This document shows, piece after piece, positions 1-8,097 of a DNA stretch of 64,000 bases. This DNA comes from Prevotella melaninogenica (lineage in GTDB: Bacteria > Bacteroidota > Bacteroidia > Bacteroidales > Bacteroidaceae). A program made the translations under genes and the position numbers. Within the stretch, counting starts at the first letter, position 1, and each line of letters opens with the position of its first letter. The stretch lies in contig NZ_CP072348.1 of the NCBI RefSeq assembly GCF_018127925.1, positions 1,532,001-1,596,000 of the forward strand. The letters run 5' to 3'. Below the pieces are notes generated by a model, which saw only the letters and a program-made list of their open reading frames with translations, did no database searches and was not told the origin of the DNA.

Positions 1-2457
1 GTCTGCTTCAAGTTCCTTAAGAATAATGTTGGCACGCTTAACAATAGAACGAGGCATACCCGCTATCTCTGCTACATGAATACCAAAGGAATGCTCACTA
101 CCACCTTTCTCCAACTTACGAACGAAGATTATCTTTCCATCCACTTCCTTCACAGAGACGTTGAAGTTCTTGATACGTGGGAAATTCTTCTCCATTTCGT
201 TCAATTCATGGTAGTGTGTAGCAAAGAGGGTACGTGCCTGTGCACGCGAATGTTCGTGCAGATACTCTACAATTGCCCATGCAATGCTAATACCATCGTA
301 GGTACTTGTACCACGACCTAACTCATCAAAGAGCACTAAAGAGCGTGGAGTGACGTTGTTAAGGATGTTTGAAGCCTCCGTCATCTCGACCATAAAGGTT
401 GATTCTCCTAATGAAATGTTATCCGAAGCACCCACACGTGTGAAGATTTTATCCACCATTCCGATGCGTGCTCGTTCAGCAGGAACAAAGCAACCAATCT
501 GTGCTAAGAGTACGATAAGTGCTGTTTGACGTAGCAAGGCAGACTTACCTGCCATATTCGGACCCGTAATCATCATGATTTGTTGGTGTTCCGTATCAAG
601 CAATACATCATTAGGCACATATTGTTCACCTATCGGCAACTGTGTTTCAATCACTGGATGGCGACCCTGTTTAATGTCTAATACCTCCGAATCGTCCACT
701 ACTGGACGCACATAACGCTGCAACTGCGATACTTTCATAAACGAAAGCAAACAGTCAAGATGGGCAATAAGATTGGCATTGATCTGTATCTGCGGAATAA
801 ACTCCTGCATATCCTGTATCAACTCCATATAAAGCTGAGTCTCCAAAGCCAATATCTTCTCATCCGCACCAAGTATCTTCTCCTCGTATTCTTTAAGTTC
901 AGGGGTGATATAACGCTCTGCCTGCGCTAATGTCTGCTTACGAATCCAATTCTCAGGCACCTTATCTTTAAAGGTATTACGCACCTCCAAGTAATAGCCG
1001 AACACGTTATTAAATCCTATCTTCAGCGAGGTAATACCTGTCTGAGCAATCTCCTTCTCTTGAATCTCCAACAGATATTGCTTTCCATTGTCACGGATAG
1101 AACGCAAATCATCGAGTTCTTGGTTATAACCTAAGGCTATAACGTCGCCTTTATTCACCAACTGTGGAGGATCAGGCTGTATCTCTTTCTCTATTCTATC
1201 ACGTAAAGACTCACAGAGATTCAGCTGTTCTCCAATCCTCTTCAGCGTATCGCTCTTTGCATAAAGGCAAGCCGTCTTGACGGGTTGGATAGCTGTAAGA
1301 GCATTCTTCAGCTGCACTACCTCACGAGGTGACACACGACCGACTGCTACCTTTGAGATAATACGCTCTAAGTCACCAATGCGATGGAACTGTTCATTGA
1401 TACATTCGCGGAAATCTGGCTCTCGGAAGAGATAATCAACCACGTCTAAACGTTCATTGATAGGCTTTACTTCTTTCAGTGGGAAGACCATCCAACGGCG
1501 CAACATACGTCCACCCATTGGCGTAACGGTATTGTCGATAACGTTCAAAAGTGATGAACCATCCTCATTCATTGGGGCAATCAACTCCAAAGAACGGATG
1601 GTAAAACGGTCCATACGCACGTATTTATCTTCTTCGATACGTGCTAATGAAGTGATATGATTGATTTGTGTATGCTGTGTTATCTCCAAATACTGCAGAA
1701 TAGCACCTGCTGCAATAACACCATTGTTCAAATGATCAACACCGAAACCCTTTAAGTTCTTTGTCCCAAAATGCTTCAATAGCTTCTGACGTGCTGTCTG
1801 ATCAGTAAACACCCAATCGTCCATCTCAAACGTACAAAGGCGTGTACCGAAGTAGCGTTCGAAGTCTTGTTTCTTCGCACGGTCAAAGAGTACCTCCTTT
1901 GGTTGGAAGTTACCCAATAGTTTTTCGACGTAATCAAAAGTGCCTTCACCGGTTAGGAACTCGCCGGTAGATATGTCTAAGAAACTGACACCACAAGAAC
2001 CTTTACCGAAGTGTACCGCAGCAAGGAAATTATTTTCCTTATAGTTCAGCACGTTATCGCTCATAGCAACACCTGGAGTAACAAGTTCTGTGATGCCACG
2101 TTTCACCATCTTGTCCATTGCCGTCAGACCCTTCTTACCTTTGATTTCTTCACGTTTCTTCTTCGGGTCTTCTAATTGGTCGCAGATAGCCACACGCTTT
2201 CCGGCACGAATGAGTTTAGGCAAATAAGTGTCAAGGGCATGATGAGGGAAACCAGCCATTTCTATCGAGTCACCACTACCACCGTTGTTACGACGTGTAA
2301 GGGTAATACCGAGTATTCTTGACGAATCCACAGCATCCTCACCATACGTCTCATAGAAGTCTCCACACCTAAATAGCATCAATGCTCCAGGATGTTGCGC
2401 CTTCATTGAGAAAAACTGTTTCATCATCGGGGTTAATCCCTTATCCTCTTTTGCCAT
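1..2457 (-). CDS. mutS: DNA mismatch repair ATPase MutS (3' end beyond window)
   Basis: This protein recognises mispaired and looped bases and starts methyl-independent mismatch repair with MutL. The reading frame opens at the ATG at 2457-2455 (MAKEDKGL...) and stays open to the left edge, giving 819 codons, so only the last few dozen residues are missing. The mismatch-probing Phe-X-Glu motif is seen as CGDFYETYG at residues 31-39. The Walker A loop GPNMAGKS lies at about residues 632-639 (bases 541-564), and the Walker B/signature [12 protein letters not shown] follows near base 320. A late motif [14 protein letters not shown] is typical of MutS. A good promoter precedes it. The gene reads leftwards, away from the candidate origin at 9.3-9.6 kb. 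The identification is very secure. Confidence 0.98.
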   Translation of the reverse strand, partial: MAKEDKGLTPMMKQFFSMKAQHPGALMLFRCGDFYETYGEDAVDSSRILGITLTRRNNGGSGDSIEMAGFPHHALDTYLPKLIRAGKRVAICDQLEDPKKKREEIKGKKGLTAMDKMVKRGITELVTPGVAMSDNVLNYKENNFLAAVHFGKGSCGVSFLDISTGEFLTGEGTFDYVEKLLGNFQPKEVLFDRAKKQDFERYFGTRLCTFEMDDWVFTDQTARQKLLKHFGTKNLKGFGVDHLNNGVIAAGAILQYLEITQHTQINHITSLARIEEDKYVRMDRFTIRSLELIAPMNEDGSSLLNVIDNTVTPMGGRMLRRWMVFPLKEVKPINERLDVVDYLFREPDFRECINEQFHRIGDLERIISKVAVGRVSPREVVQLKNALTAIQPVKTACLYAKSDTLKRIGEQLNLCESLRDRIEKEIQPDPPQLVNKGDVIALGYNQELDDLRSIRDNGKQYLLEIQEKEIAQTGITSLKIGFNNVFGYYLEVRNTFKDKVPENWIRKQTLAQAERYITPELKEYEEKILGADEKILALETQLYMELIQDMQEFIPQIQINANLIAHLDCLLSFMKVSQLQRYVRPVVDDSEVLDIKQGRHPVIETQLPIGEQYVPNDVLLDTEHQQIMMITGPNMAGKSALLRQTALIVLLAQIGCFVPAERARIGMVDKIFTRVGASDNISLGESTFMVEMTEASNILNNVTPRSLVLFDELGRGTSTYDGISIAWAIVEYLHEHSRAQARTLFATHYHELNEMEKNFPRIKNFNVSVKEVDGKIIFVRKLEKGGSEHSFGIHVAEIAGMPRSIVKRANIILKELEAD

Positions 2458-2507
2458 ATCTTTTACTTCCTTATTTTATCTTTTTCCTATTTTCTTCCTA
2501 AGGTTTA

Positions 2508-2539
2508 CAAAATTACAAAAATAAGGAGGAAAGCACAAA
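2508..2539 (-). promoter_or_regulatory. Promoter of mutS (Bacteroidota type)
   Basis: On the minus strand TTTG (2539-2536) is followed by 20 bp and then TAATTTTG (2515-2508), matching the Bacteroidota sigma consensus TTTG/TAnnTTTG. The predicted start is about 45 nt upstream of the mutS ATG. Confidence 0.6.
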
Positions 2540-2671
2540 TAATTAGCATATTAACTTTAAAATAAGGCGGTTATTAAACCAACAATACTCCTTATTTCTT
2601 AATAAATAGTATGGCACCCTGACAGGTAAGAATACTCAAAAATTATTCTTCTAAAAGAAACACAAAAAATT

Positions 2672-2747
2672 GTTCGCGAAGAATTTCAATTTTGTTCGCG
2701 AACAATCTTAAAAAAGTTCGCGAACAATTTTCGATTTGTTCGCGAAC
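2672..2747. repeat. Phased palindrome array, core GTTCGCGAAC, 22-bp period
   Basis: Four copies of the 10-bp palindrome GTTCGCGAAC start at 2672, 2694, 2716 and 2738. The first has one mismatch at its last base. The step is exactly 22 bp each time, while the 12 bp between palindromes differ in sequence. The array sits in the 410-bp gap between the HU-HIG gene and mutS, upstream of the mutS promoter. No gene was seen in this gap. Confidence 0.85.
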
Positions 2748-2867
2748 TCTTTCGTCTATATTCTTAACCTAGCTAACAAACTCCGAATCATTACGCTTCA
2801 GCAACTAGTTTAAGGACTTCCTTGCTCTTCTTACTTTCACTTTAGAAGAGGAGCTTAAAAAACTTAC

Positions 2868-3293
2868 TTAAACCGATGGGCTCGGAGAACCACCAGAACC
2901 TTCTTTCGTCTTTTTCTCTTCCTCCTTCACTGTTTCATACGAGTTCTCGCGTAAAGCAGCCTTTAGTTCTACACCCGGCGTAAACGTTACGCGCGGCTTG
3001 ATATTCTCTGTCTTAAACGCCTTTTCCGTTGCAGCCCCCTCGCTTGAAAGTGTCAAGCGCATCGTGCCAAACTCGCCCAGCTGCACGCTAAAGCCGTCAC
3101 GGAGGTAATGAGGCAGGCAGTCCATGAAATTTGACAGCACGTTTTCGATATCACCACGTGTCAGCGAAGAACGCCCCGCAATGTCATGCGCAATGTCTCG
3201 CAAGGTTTTCTTACCAAGATTTACAGGATTAGCATAGAACTTTTCCTCTGTCCGCTTCTGCGGATTCTTTTTCTTTTGAAGTTTAATCTTCAT
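2868..3293 (-). CDS. HU-HIG family DNA-binding protein of locus L1
   Basis: This 141-residue protein belongs to the HU-like family found in Bacteroidota in which an HU fold carries an extra tail (HU-HIG). The HU-like part covers about residues 25-85 (TLRDIAHDIAGRSSLTRGDIENV, then LRDGFSVQLGEFGTMRL). It is followed by a strand-rich part (VTFTPGVELKAALRE) and a charged, glycine/serine-rich tail ending GSGGSPSPSV. It is the last gene of locus L1, 301 nt after the fimbrillin-like lipoprotein gene. The L2 locus has a homologue at the same place (61715-62173), with a different N-terminus and tail. It probably binds DNA, but its target and its link to the surface protein are unknown. Confidence 0.85.
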   Translation of the reverse strand: MKIKLQKKKNPQKRTEEKFYANPVNLGKKTLRDIAHDIAGRSSLTRGDIENVLSNFMDCLPHYLRDGFSVQLGEFGTMRLTLSSEGAATEKAFKTENIKPRVTFTPGVELKAALRENSYETVKEEEKKTKEGSGGSPSPSV

Positions 3294-3594
3294 AATTGTT
3301 TTGTTTTTAAAAGTAAATATTTAAGTTTTTACGGCATTTCCATGCCTTGGAAATTCTCACTTCCCCCTCATCTATTTTCACTGCCAAAGGTGAGCCTTAA
3401 AATTACCTACGGTCAGAAAGAAAATTTTCCTTTGTGAAAAATTTCTTTCCAACCGTAGGTACGTAAATTTCTCACCGTAGAGAAATTCTCTTCCGACCCG
3501 TTAGAAATTTTCTTCAAACGGTTTGCTTATTTACTTCTTTTACCCCGTTAGGCACTCCCTCCCCTTTGGGGAGGGTTGGGGTGGGGTTTTAGGA
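3294..3594. other. Intercistronic region of L1 with a long inverted repeat
   Basis: No gene was seen. The arms ACCTACGGT (3405-3413) and ACCGTAGGT (3452-3460), with AGAAAGAAA/TTTCTTTC inside them, can fold into a long hairpin between the lipoprotein and HU-HIG genes. Several AAATTT-centred short palindromes follow. This may uncouple expression of the two genes by stalling, processing or partial termination. Confidence 0.6.
3557..3588. repeat. GC-rich hairpin repeat just after the L1 variable region
   Basis: The sequence CCCTCCCC-ttt-GGGGAGGG (3557-3575), followed on the plus strand by TTGGGGTGGGG, begins about 20 nt beyond the lipoprotein stop codon. Related GC-rich hairpins occur elsewhere in the window (41.2 kb, 41.4 kb, 62.2 kb), so this is a member of a dispersed repeat family. 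Its position directly downstream of the variable region also matches the hairpin that diversity-generating retroelements need next to their target. Confidence 0.65.
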
Positions 3595-5136
3595 CTACTC
3601 AAACCCGTCGACTCTGTACCCGCAATAGCGGCGGGAGTAGTCCAAGAAAACGGTACCACTGCCGAAGTTCAGGCAGTACGCGTAGCCGCGGTACGATGGG
3701 TCAGCACTAGACGACCAATACCAGCCGACTTCGCCAACGTAGTACTGCAGACCAGATTCGTAGCAACCCAAGGCGGGGAGATAGAAATAATTACCTGCGG
3801 CGGCGGCGGAAAGAAGAGTATTAGATACGGGCCAGTCGTCCCTGTTTTCATATGTACGCCAATCTGTACCGTCGTAGGCTGTGTTGGCGTTGAATCCGCT
3901 TATCTGTGATTTCTTCTTAAACCACATGCCACCTTTATATAAATGACCCATAGTAGTCCATAGCTCGTCATAGTCCCTATGGGGATCGCCTTTGGCAGCG
4001 TACCACGTCATCTCGTTCACGTTGGGAAGGTCTTTACATGAGGTGTGAGTAGCGGGGGTGCTTACGCCGTGAGTAAATGCTTCGTTGTAGTAACGTGAGT
4101 CAGTGTTGCTTTGGGCGTAGTTGCTGTTACTGTAACCGTTCAACACTGGCTGGTCTTTATTGGCTGACCACCATTCATGACCCTTCCAGTATTGTTCCTG
4201 GGCGTCCCACATGTAATAATGGTCACCATCGTAATTCTTCACGTTGAGGTTAGCCGTCATATCGTAGTAAGTGTTGGGAGCGTACAGTTTTGAGGCTAGA
4301 GTTTTAGTTATGGTGCCCTCTACATTTGTTGCCACGTCCTTTACCCAATAACGAACCTTGAGTGTATGAGTGCCTGGCTTTATAACAACGTAAGCACCGT
4401 TAGTAGCCGCGCTTGTAGCATTATTCGTTAAAGGGAAGCCGTTAGCATATGTTCCGCTACCACCTGTCGTGAGAACAATCTGCTTACCTGCACCGGCACC
4501 TGTGAGTTCACCTGTTGTTGAGTTGAGAGTGTAAGTATCGGTAATATCATCATCAGAATTTACCTCTACCTTAGTCAAATAGCAATTATGCAAAATTGTA
4601 TTACTAGTACGTGGCAAGAAGAGGAGGTAAGCTGCTTTATGATCGAGGGTGAAAGCAAACTGTTGTTTACCTGATACTTTATTTGCTGTTGCCATACCGC
4701 AATCGCCTGCTGCACCGAAGTGAGTGGTTGTATTTGGCTCTGCTTGACTTTGGTTTGCAGAGATGGTTACTTGGTCTTGATTACCATTCTTACCAGGGTA
4801 GTAAACCTTATAGGTGCTGCTTTGTGTAAACTTACCAGGCACTCTAAACTTAAAACTGGCAGTCTTTTCTGTAGGGGCGTTACTACTTTGTTGCCATGTA
4901 CCATCATCATCTTTTACCCAAATCTTGTCGCCTGCTTCCCAAAAGAACTTGCCGTCGCTCTCCATTGAAGTGCGCGTTGAGGGGTCACCTGCTGTGAAGG
5001 TTGTCAGGTTCTTATCGTTATCTGTGTTATTTGGGTTCTGCGCGACATCTTCATTGGCACAGGATGTAAACGCTAATGTGAGCCCGCATAAAGTTGCGAA
5101 TAAAAGCAGGCGGGTCTTGAATAATTTCTTTTTCAT
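3595..5136 (-). CDS. Fimbrillin-like surface lipoprotein with hypervariable C-terminus (L1)
   Basis: This is a 513-residue predicted lipoprotein. The signal peptide ends in the lipobox LAFTSC with the modified Cys at about 26, as in the Lgt pathway encoded next door. Residues of about 45-110 (TFTAGDPSTRTSMESDG.., FFWEAGDKIWV) resemble the Mfa-like/fimbrillin N-terminal domain. The middle is beta-rich. The C-terminal 130 residues (WTTMGHLYKGGMWFKKK, NYFYLPALG, YWSSSA, GYAY.LNF, YRVDG) resemble the C-type-lectin/FISUMP fold. The final 50 variable codons are GC-rich and hypervariable against the L2 paralogue (59793-61406). It is preceded by a small-protein gene and a long leader. A binding or adhesion role at the cell surface is inferred. 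The N-terminal family assignment is by pattern only. Confidence 0.85.
   Translation of the reverse strand: MKKKLFKTRLLLFATLCGLTLAFTSCANEDVAQNPNNTDNDKNLTTFTAGDPSTRTSMESDGKFFWEAGDKIWVKDDDGTWQQSSNAPTEKTASFKFRVPGKFTQSSTYKVYYPGKNGNQDQVTISANQSQAEPNTTTHFGAAGDCGMATANKVSGKQQFAFTLDHKAAYLLFLPRTSNTILHNCYLTKVEVNSDDDITDTYTLNSTTGELTGAGAGKQIVLTTGGSGTYANGFPLTNNATSAATNGAYVVIKPGTHTLKVRYWVKDVATNVEGTITKTLASKLYAPNTYYDMTANLNVKNYDGDHYYMWDAQEQYWKGHEWWSANKDQPVLNGYSNSNYAQSNTDSRYYNEAFTHGVSTPATHTSCKDLPNVNEMTWYAAKGDPHRDYDELWTTMGHLYKGGMWFKKKSQISGFNANTAYDGTDWRTYENRDDWPVSNTLLSAAAAGNYFYLPALGCYESGLQYYVGEVGWYWSSSADPSYRGYAYCLNFGSGTVFLDYSRRYCGYRVDGFE
3616..3765 (-). other. Hypervariable C-terminal cassette of the L1 lipoprotein (DGR-like VR)
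   Basis: These 50 codons align without gaps to 61233-61382 in L2. Of the 50, 21 codons are identical, 28 encode a different residue and only one differs silently. In 21 of the 28 the third base is unchanged, mostly NNC codons such as TGC/GAC, GTC/AGC, GAC/CTC and CGC/GAC. The 60 bases 3661-3720 are 58% G+C, against about 42% in a sampled upstream stretch of the L2 gene. Confidence 0.75.
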
Positions 5137-5193
5137 TGTCTGTTTCTTCTTTTTGTGATTTTGTTTTCTTTACTTGGTTAATAACTCTCCCTG

Positions 5194-5400
5194 TTAGTCT
5201 TCCCATGAAGACTGCTCGGTTGCTTCTTCGCTTTCTGTCATCCAACTTGGAGCCTGCTTGGCATCACCAAAGGTTCCGCCTGACTGGGCTGGGTTGTGCT
5301 GACTGGGGAAAGAAGTGTCCATCAAATAAGTGGTTTCGTTTACTTGGATTATCGTGCAACGTGGTGCAGAATAATCCTTCTTTTCTTGTTTCTTTCTCAT
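5194..5400 (-). CDS. Small conserved protein of L1 (68 aa)
   Basis: The function is not recognised. The first 35 residues (MRKKQEKKDYSAP.C.IIQV.ETTYLMDTSFPSQH) are nearly identical to the 77-residue protein at the same place in L2. The rest diverges and ends in an acidic, serine-rich tail (EEATEQSSWED; L2 ends SSSSWDD). The pattern Y-x-A-P near the start, followed by an E-x2-x-L-M-D-x-S segment, is seen widely in short unannotated Bacteroidota proteins next to fimbrillin genes. It has no signal peptide or membrane segment. The gene lies 57 nt upstream of the lipoprotein gene and is probably co-transcribed. It could be a secreted or processed peptide precursor, or an assembly factor. Confidence 0.75.
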   Translation of the reverse strand: MRKKQEKKDYSAPRCTIIQVNETTYLMDTSFPSQHNPAQSGGTFGDAKQAPSWMTESEEATEQSSWED

Positions 5401-5768
5401 TGCTTTTTGATTTGATTAAAAATAGTTGTTATCTACTCTCTATGTGGCCTTGTTGCTCACCTTTTATTATATACATCCTGATAACCTTCTCGCCAATCTC
5501 TCTTAACCGTCTGCACGCTTCCTCTCTACAGGCAGACAGCGTTTTACCACTGCCTGCCCGAGAAATCAACGAGAGAAAACAAACTATTACTAGAGAATTA
5601 CAATGAATTATTGTGGTAAAATCAGTATCTAAAACGTTCTTATTTTGCCTTTTCAACAGCTCGCAAATGGGCACAAAAAAGCGAACAAAGGAAACTCCGT
5701 GAAGTCCTTTGTTTACAACGGTTACGCCACGCTTCGCGCGCGCGTAGGATAGAAGAAAAAAAGTATGA

Positions 5769-5921
5769 TTAAACGCTAGGTGCGCCTGTGTGTGTGTGTG
5801 TGTGTGTGTGTGTTAGCAAAATATCTGAAACTACCAAATATAAAGCACTAAAAAAGGCAAAGAAATCAAAGTTTCTTTGCTGCGCTGGATTCATCTGATA
5901 TGTCATTGCTAATTGTTTCAC
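5769..5921 (-). CDS. Possible leader peptide of L1 containing a His-Thr repeat (50 aa)
   Basis: A GTG-started frame encodes a 50-residue peptide with FDFFAFF at residues 19-25 and a (Thr-His) run translated from the (CA)13 tract, ending GAPSV. The L2 copy (58981-59133) has the same length, the same frame and only a few substitutions. The GTG sits at the predicted transcription start, so translation would be leaderless; the ATG at 5906 is an alternative start. Any repeat change that is not a multiple of three dinucleotides would alter the C-terminus. Coding status is unproven. Confidence 0.35.
   Translation of the reverse strand: MKQLAMTYQMNPAQQRNFDFFAFFSALYLVVSDILLTHTHTHTHTGAPSV
5787..5812. 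repeat. Dinucleotide repeat (TG)13
   Basis: Thirteen perfect TG units lie in the transcribed leader of L1. L2 carries exactly thirteen CA units at 59090-59115 in the same relative position and orientation. This is a slippage-prone simple sequence repeat. Confidence 0.98.
5850..5880 (-). terminator. Terminator-like hairpin in the L1 leader
   Basis: On the minus strand GCAAAGAAA, a 6-nt loop, TTTCTTTGC and then C plus six T form a classic intrinsic terminator about 40 nt after the predicted start of transcription. The same structure is conserved at 59022-59052. It lies inside the putative leader ORF, which suggests attenuation. Confidence 0.6.
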
Positions 5922-5926
5922 GGCTG

Positions 5927-5934
5927 CAAAGGTA
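5927..5934 (-). promoter_or_regulatory. -7 box of the L1 promoter
   Basis: TACCTTTG on the minus strand matches TAnnTTTG and is conserved, with its flank TTCTTCT upstream, at 58969-58976 in L2. No convincing -33 element was seen. Confidence 0.55.
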
Positions 5935-5973
5935 AGAAGAATATATGAAATAAAAAAATAAAGTTATAAAAAA

Positions 5974-6050
5974 TCTTCACCCTCCAAGCCCCCTCTCTGT
6001 GTGAGAGGAAGAATGAACAAAACAACTTGCAGAAAAACGGAGGGTGAAGA
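5974..6050 (-). terminator. Terminator downstream of lgt
   Basis: The arms TCTTCACCCTCC (5974-5985) and GGAGGGTGAAGA (6039-6050) form a 12-bp stem. On the minus strand it is followed by a T-rich run (TTTTTTATAAC). It follows the lgt stop codon by about 30 nt. The loop contains another GC-rich hairpin. Confidence 0.7.
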
Positions 6051-6079
6051 ATATTATTTTATAGAAAAGGAGAACCGCA

Positions 6080-6922
6080 TTATGGAAGTTTTCCTTCCTT
6101 GCCTCTTGAGCGTAGGATTGACCATACACCGAGGGCAATAAGAGGAATACTTAATATCTGTCCCATATCGATTGGCAGACCTGCCTCAAATGCTTCTTGT
6201 ATCTCCTTAGTATATTCAATGAAGAAACGGAAGGTGAAGATAAGCGAAAGACAGAGTCCGAAATAAAGTCCTGTACCCACTTTCTTCGGATACTTTCTAT
6301 ATATGAAATAAATAAAAAGGAAGATAATTAAGTAGGCAATAGCCTCATAGAGCTGTCCTGGATGACGTGGTTTATCGTCTACATTATAGAAGATAAAAGC
6401 CCAAGGAACGTCTGTTACCTTACCAATAATCTCTGAATTCATCAGGTTTCCAAGGCGAATAAAACAAGCTGTGATACCAGATACGATACCAAAGAAATCA
6501 AGTACTACCCACGTATTCATCTTCGTCCTGCGAATATAAAGGAAGAGGGCAATAAGCAATCCGACTACTCCACCATGCGATGCAAGTCCTTGATAACCCA
6601 CATACTTCCATGAACCGTCAGCCATTTCACGAATAGGAATAAAGATAGTCATGATTCCTTTCCAAGAAGTGAGGAACTCCTCTGGCTCATAAAAGAGACA
6701 ATGACCTAAGCGAGCACCAAGCAATACGCCAAAGAAGACATAGAGGAAGAGTGGATCAAACTGTGATGGAGGAAATTTATGACGTTTGAAAAGCCACTGC
6801 ATCATAAAATATCCCAAGGCAAGACCTACTAACCAACACATTCCATACCAACGAATAGGAAGAGAACCAAGCTGGAAAATCACTTCACTTGGCTGCCATG
6901 CAATATAAAGTAGATTGTTCAT
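6080..6922 (-). CDS. lgt: Prolipoprotein diacylglyceryl transferase
   Basis: Lgt moves a diacylglyceryl group from phosphatidylglycerol onto the lipobox cysteine of prelipoproteins in the inner membrane. The 280-residue protein has about seven hydrophobic segments. The signature region is seen as ASHGGVVG (115-122), RLGNLMNSE (156-164) and RHPGQLYEA (186-194), which carry the conserved His, Arg and Asn residues of the family. The length is normal. It lies 71 nt downstream of ychF on the same strand, with a GC-rich hairpin between them. The many lipoproteins in this window, including both fimbrillin-like proteins, would be its substrates. Confidence 0.97.
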   Translation of the reverse strand: MNNLLYIAWQPSEVIFQLGSLPIRWYGMCWLVGLALGYFMMQWLFKRHKFPPSQFDPLFLYVFFGVLLGARLGHCLFYEPEEFLTSWKGIMTIFIPIREMADGSWKYVGYQGLASHGGVVGLLIALFLYIRRTKMNTWVVLDFFGIVSGITACFIRLGNLMNSEIIGKVTDVPWAFIFYNVDDKPRHPGQLYEAIAYLIIFLFIYFIYRKYPKKVGTGLYFGLCLSLIFTFRFFIEYTKEIQEAFEAGLPIDMGQILSIPLIALGVWSILRSRGKEGKLP

Positions 6923-6961
6923 AGTTATGCTATTAAAAGTGAAGATAGCACCAATAATTAT

Positions 6962-6983
6962 CCCCTCTCTGAGCAGAGAGGGG
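6962..6983. repeat. Inverted repeat between ychF and lgt
   Basis: CCCCTCTCTG and CAGAGAGGGG, two bases apart, form a perfect 10-bp stem. There is no T-run, so termination is doubtful. It resembles the other GC-rich intergenic hairpins. Confidence 0.6.
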
Positions 6984-6993
6984 TTAAATAGGG

Positions 6994-8097
6994 CTATACA
7001 TTAAATCTAAAGTGCATGATATCACCGTCTTGTACAACGTATTCCTTACCTTCGATGCCGAGTTTACCAGCCTCACGAATAGCTGCCTCAGAACCATATT
7101 TAATGTAATCGTCGTATTTGATGACCTCTGCACGGATGAATCCCTTCTCAAAGTCGGTATGAATAACACCCGCACACTGCGGAGCTTTCCATCCCTTATG
7201 GAAGGTCCATGCCTTTACTTCCATCTCACCAGCGGTGATGAAGGTCTGGAGATTGAGCAGATGATATGCCTTATTAATAAGTCGGCTCACACCGCTTTCT
7301 TCCAATCCAAGCTCGTCAAGAAACATTTTCTTATCCTCATAGCTTTCCAAAGAAGCAATATCTTCCTCAGTCTTAGCCGCGATAATCATTGCTTCAGCAC
7401 CTTCCTCAGCAGCAATCTTCTCAATCATCTGACTGTATTCATTGCCTGTCTTAGCACTTGATTCGTCTACATTGCAAACGTAAAGTACAGGTTTTGTTGT
7501 CAGGAGGAAGAGGTCGTGCGCTGCTTGCTGTTCTTCTTTGCTTTCAAACTCAACGCTACGAGCATTCTTACCCTGTTCTAAAACTTCCTTATAAGCCTCC
7601 AAGACAGATACCATTACCTTAGCATCTTTATTACCTGCTGCAGCAACTTTCTGCTGTTTAGCAAGCTGTGCCTCGATGGTTTCAAGGTCTTTAAGCTGCA
7701 ACTCTGTATCGATTATTTCCTTATCTTCAATTGGGTTGACAGCCATACCACCCTCACGTACCACATTATCGTCCTCGAAACAGCGGATTACATGAATGAT
7801 AGCATCACACTCACGGATATTGCCAAGGAACTTATTACCCAATCCTTCACCCTTTGAAGCACCCTTAACGAGTCCTGCAATGTCGACAATCTCACAGGTA
7901 GCAGGTACGATTCGTCCTGGATGAACAATCTCAGCGAGCTTATTCAAACGCTCGTCAGGAACGGTAATTACGCCGAGGTTCGGCTCAATCGTACAGAAAG
8001 GGAAGTTAGCTGCTTGTGCTTTGGCACTGCTCAAGCAGTTGAAAAGTGTAGACTTACCTACGTTTGGCAGTCCTACTATACCACATTTTAATGCCAT
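6994..8097 (-). CDS. ychF: Redox-regulated ATPase YchF (OLA1 family)
   Basis: This 367-residue TRAFAC-class P-loop protein hydrolyses ATP rather than GTP and associates with ribosomes. The Walker A motif GLPNVGKST is at residues 9-17. The nucleotide-base motif is in VLYVCNVDE near residue 205, instead of the GTPase NKxD. A coiled-coil insertion ([17 protein letters not shown]) lies in the middle. The C-terminal TGS domain ends with the family-typical [13 protein letters not shown]. Length and ends match the family fully. Confidence 0.97.
   Translation of the reverse strand: MALKCGIVGLPNVGKSTLFNCLSSAKAQAANFPFCTIEPNLGVITVPDERLNKLAEIVHPGRIVPATCEIVDIAGLVKGASKGEGLGNKFLGNIRECDAIIHVIRCFEDDNVVREGGMAVNPIEDKEIIDTELQLKDLETIEAQLAKQQKVAAAGNKDAKVMVSVLEAYKEVLEQGKNARSVEFESKEEQQAAHDLFLLTTKPVLYVCNVDESSAKTGNEYSQMIEKIAAEEGAEAMIIAAKTEEDIASLESYEDKKMFLDELGLEESGVSRLINKAYHLLNLQTFITAGEMEVKAWTFHKGWKAPQCAGVIHTDFEKGFIRAEVIKYDDYIKYGSEAAIREAGKLGIEGKEYVVQDGDIMHFRFNV

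Larger units (their letters stand above)
5401..5934 (-). promoter_or_regulatory. Long conserved leader of L1
   Basis: About 530 bp upstream of the small-protein gene are closely similar to 58969-59504 in L2. In transcription order it holds a TACCTTTG -7 box (5934-5927), a 50-codon ORF, a terminator-like hairpin (5880-5850), a (CA)13 tract (5812-5787), a CG alternation (cgcgcgcg) near 5738-5745, and a second hairpin GGCAGGCAG/CTGTCTGCC (5558-5531). A further frame, 5429-5674, is open here and in L2, but its conservation is no better than that of the surrounding DNA. Confidence 0.65.

Noticed and set aside
76-321. Plus-strand 81-codon frame at the left edge
   Set aside because: It is antisense to the well-supported mutS ATPase domain.
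3616-3765. A complete diversity-generating retroelement in the window
   Set aside because: No reverse transcriptase frame with a YxDD-type motif, no Avd-like gene and no A-rich template copy of the cassette was seen. Only target-like regions are present.
3523-3909. 128-codon plus-strand open frame opposite the L1 variable region
   Set aside because: It is antisense to a well-supported lipoprotein gene. The openness follows from the GC-rich NNC codons.
5136-5606. 156-codon plus-strand open frame across the L1 leader
   Set aside because: It lies antisense to the small-protein gene and leader and is not preserved in L2.
5429-5674. 81-codon minus-strand frame in the L1 leader with a 70-codon counterpart at 59227-59439
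   Set aside because: Both are open and similar, but DNA similarity is equally high outside the frames, the two ends differ, and the L2 start would be GTG. It was kept only as a note in the leader entries.
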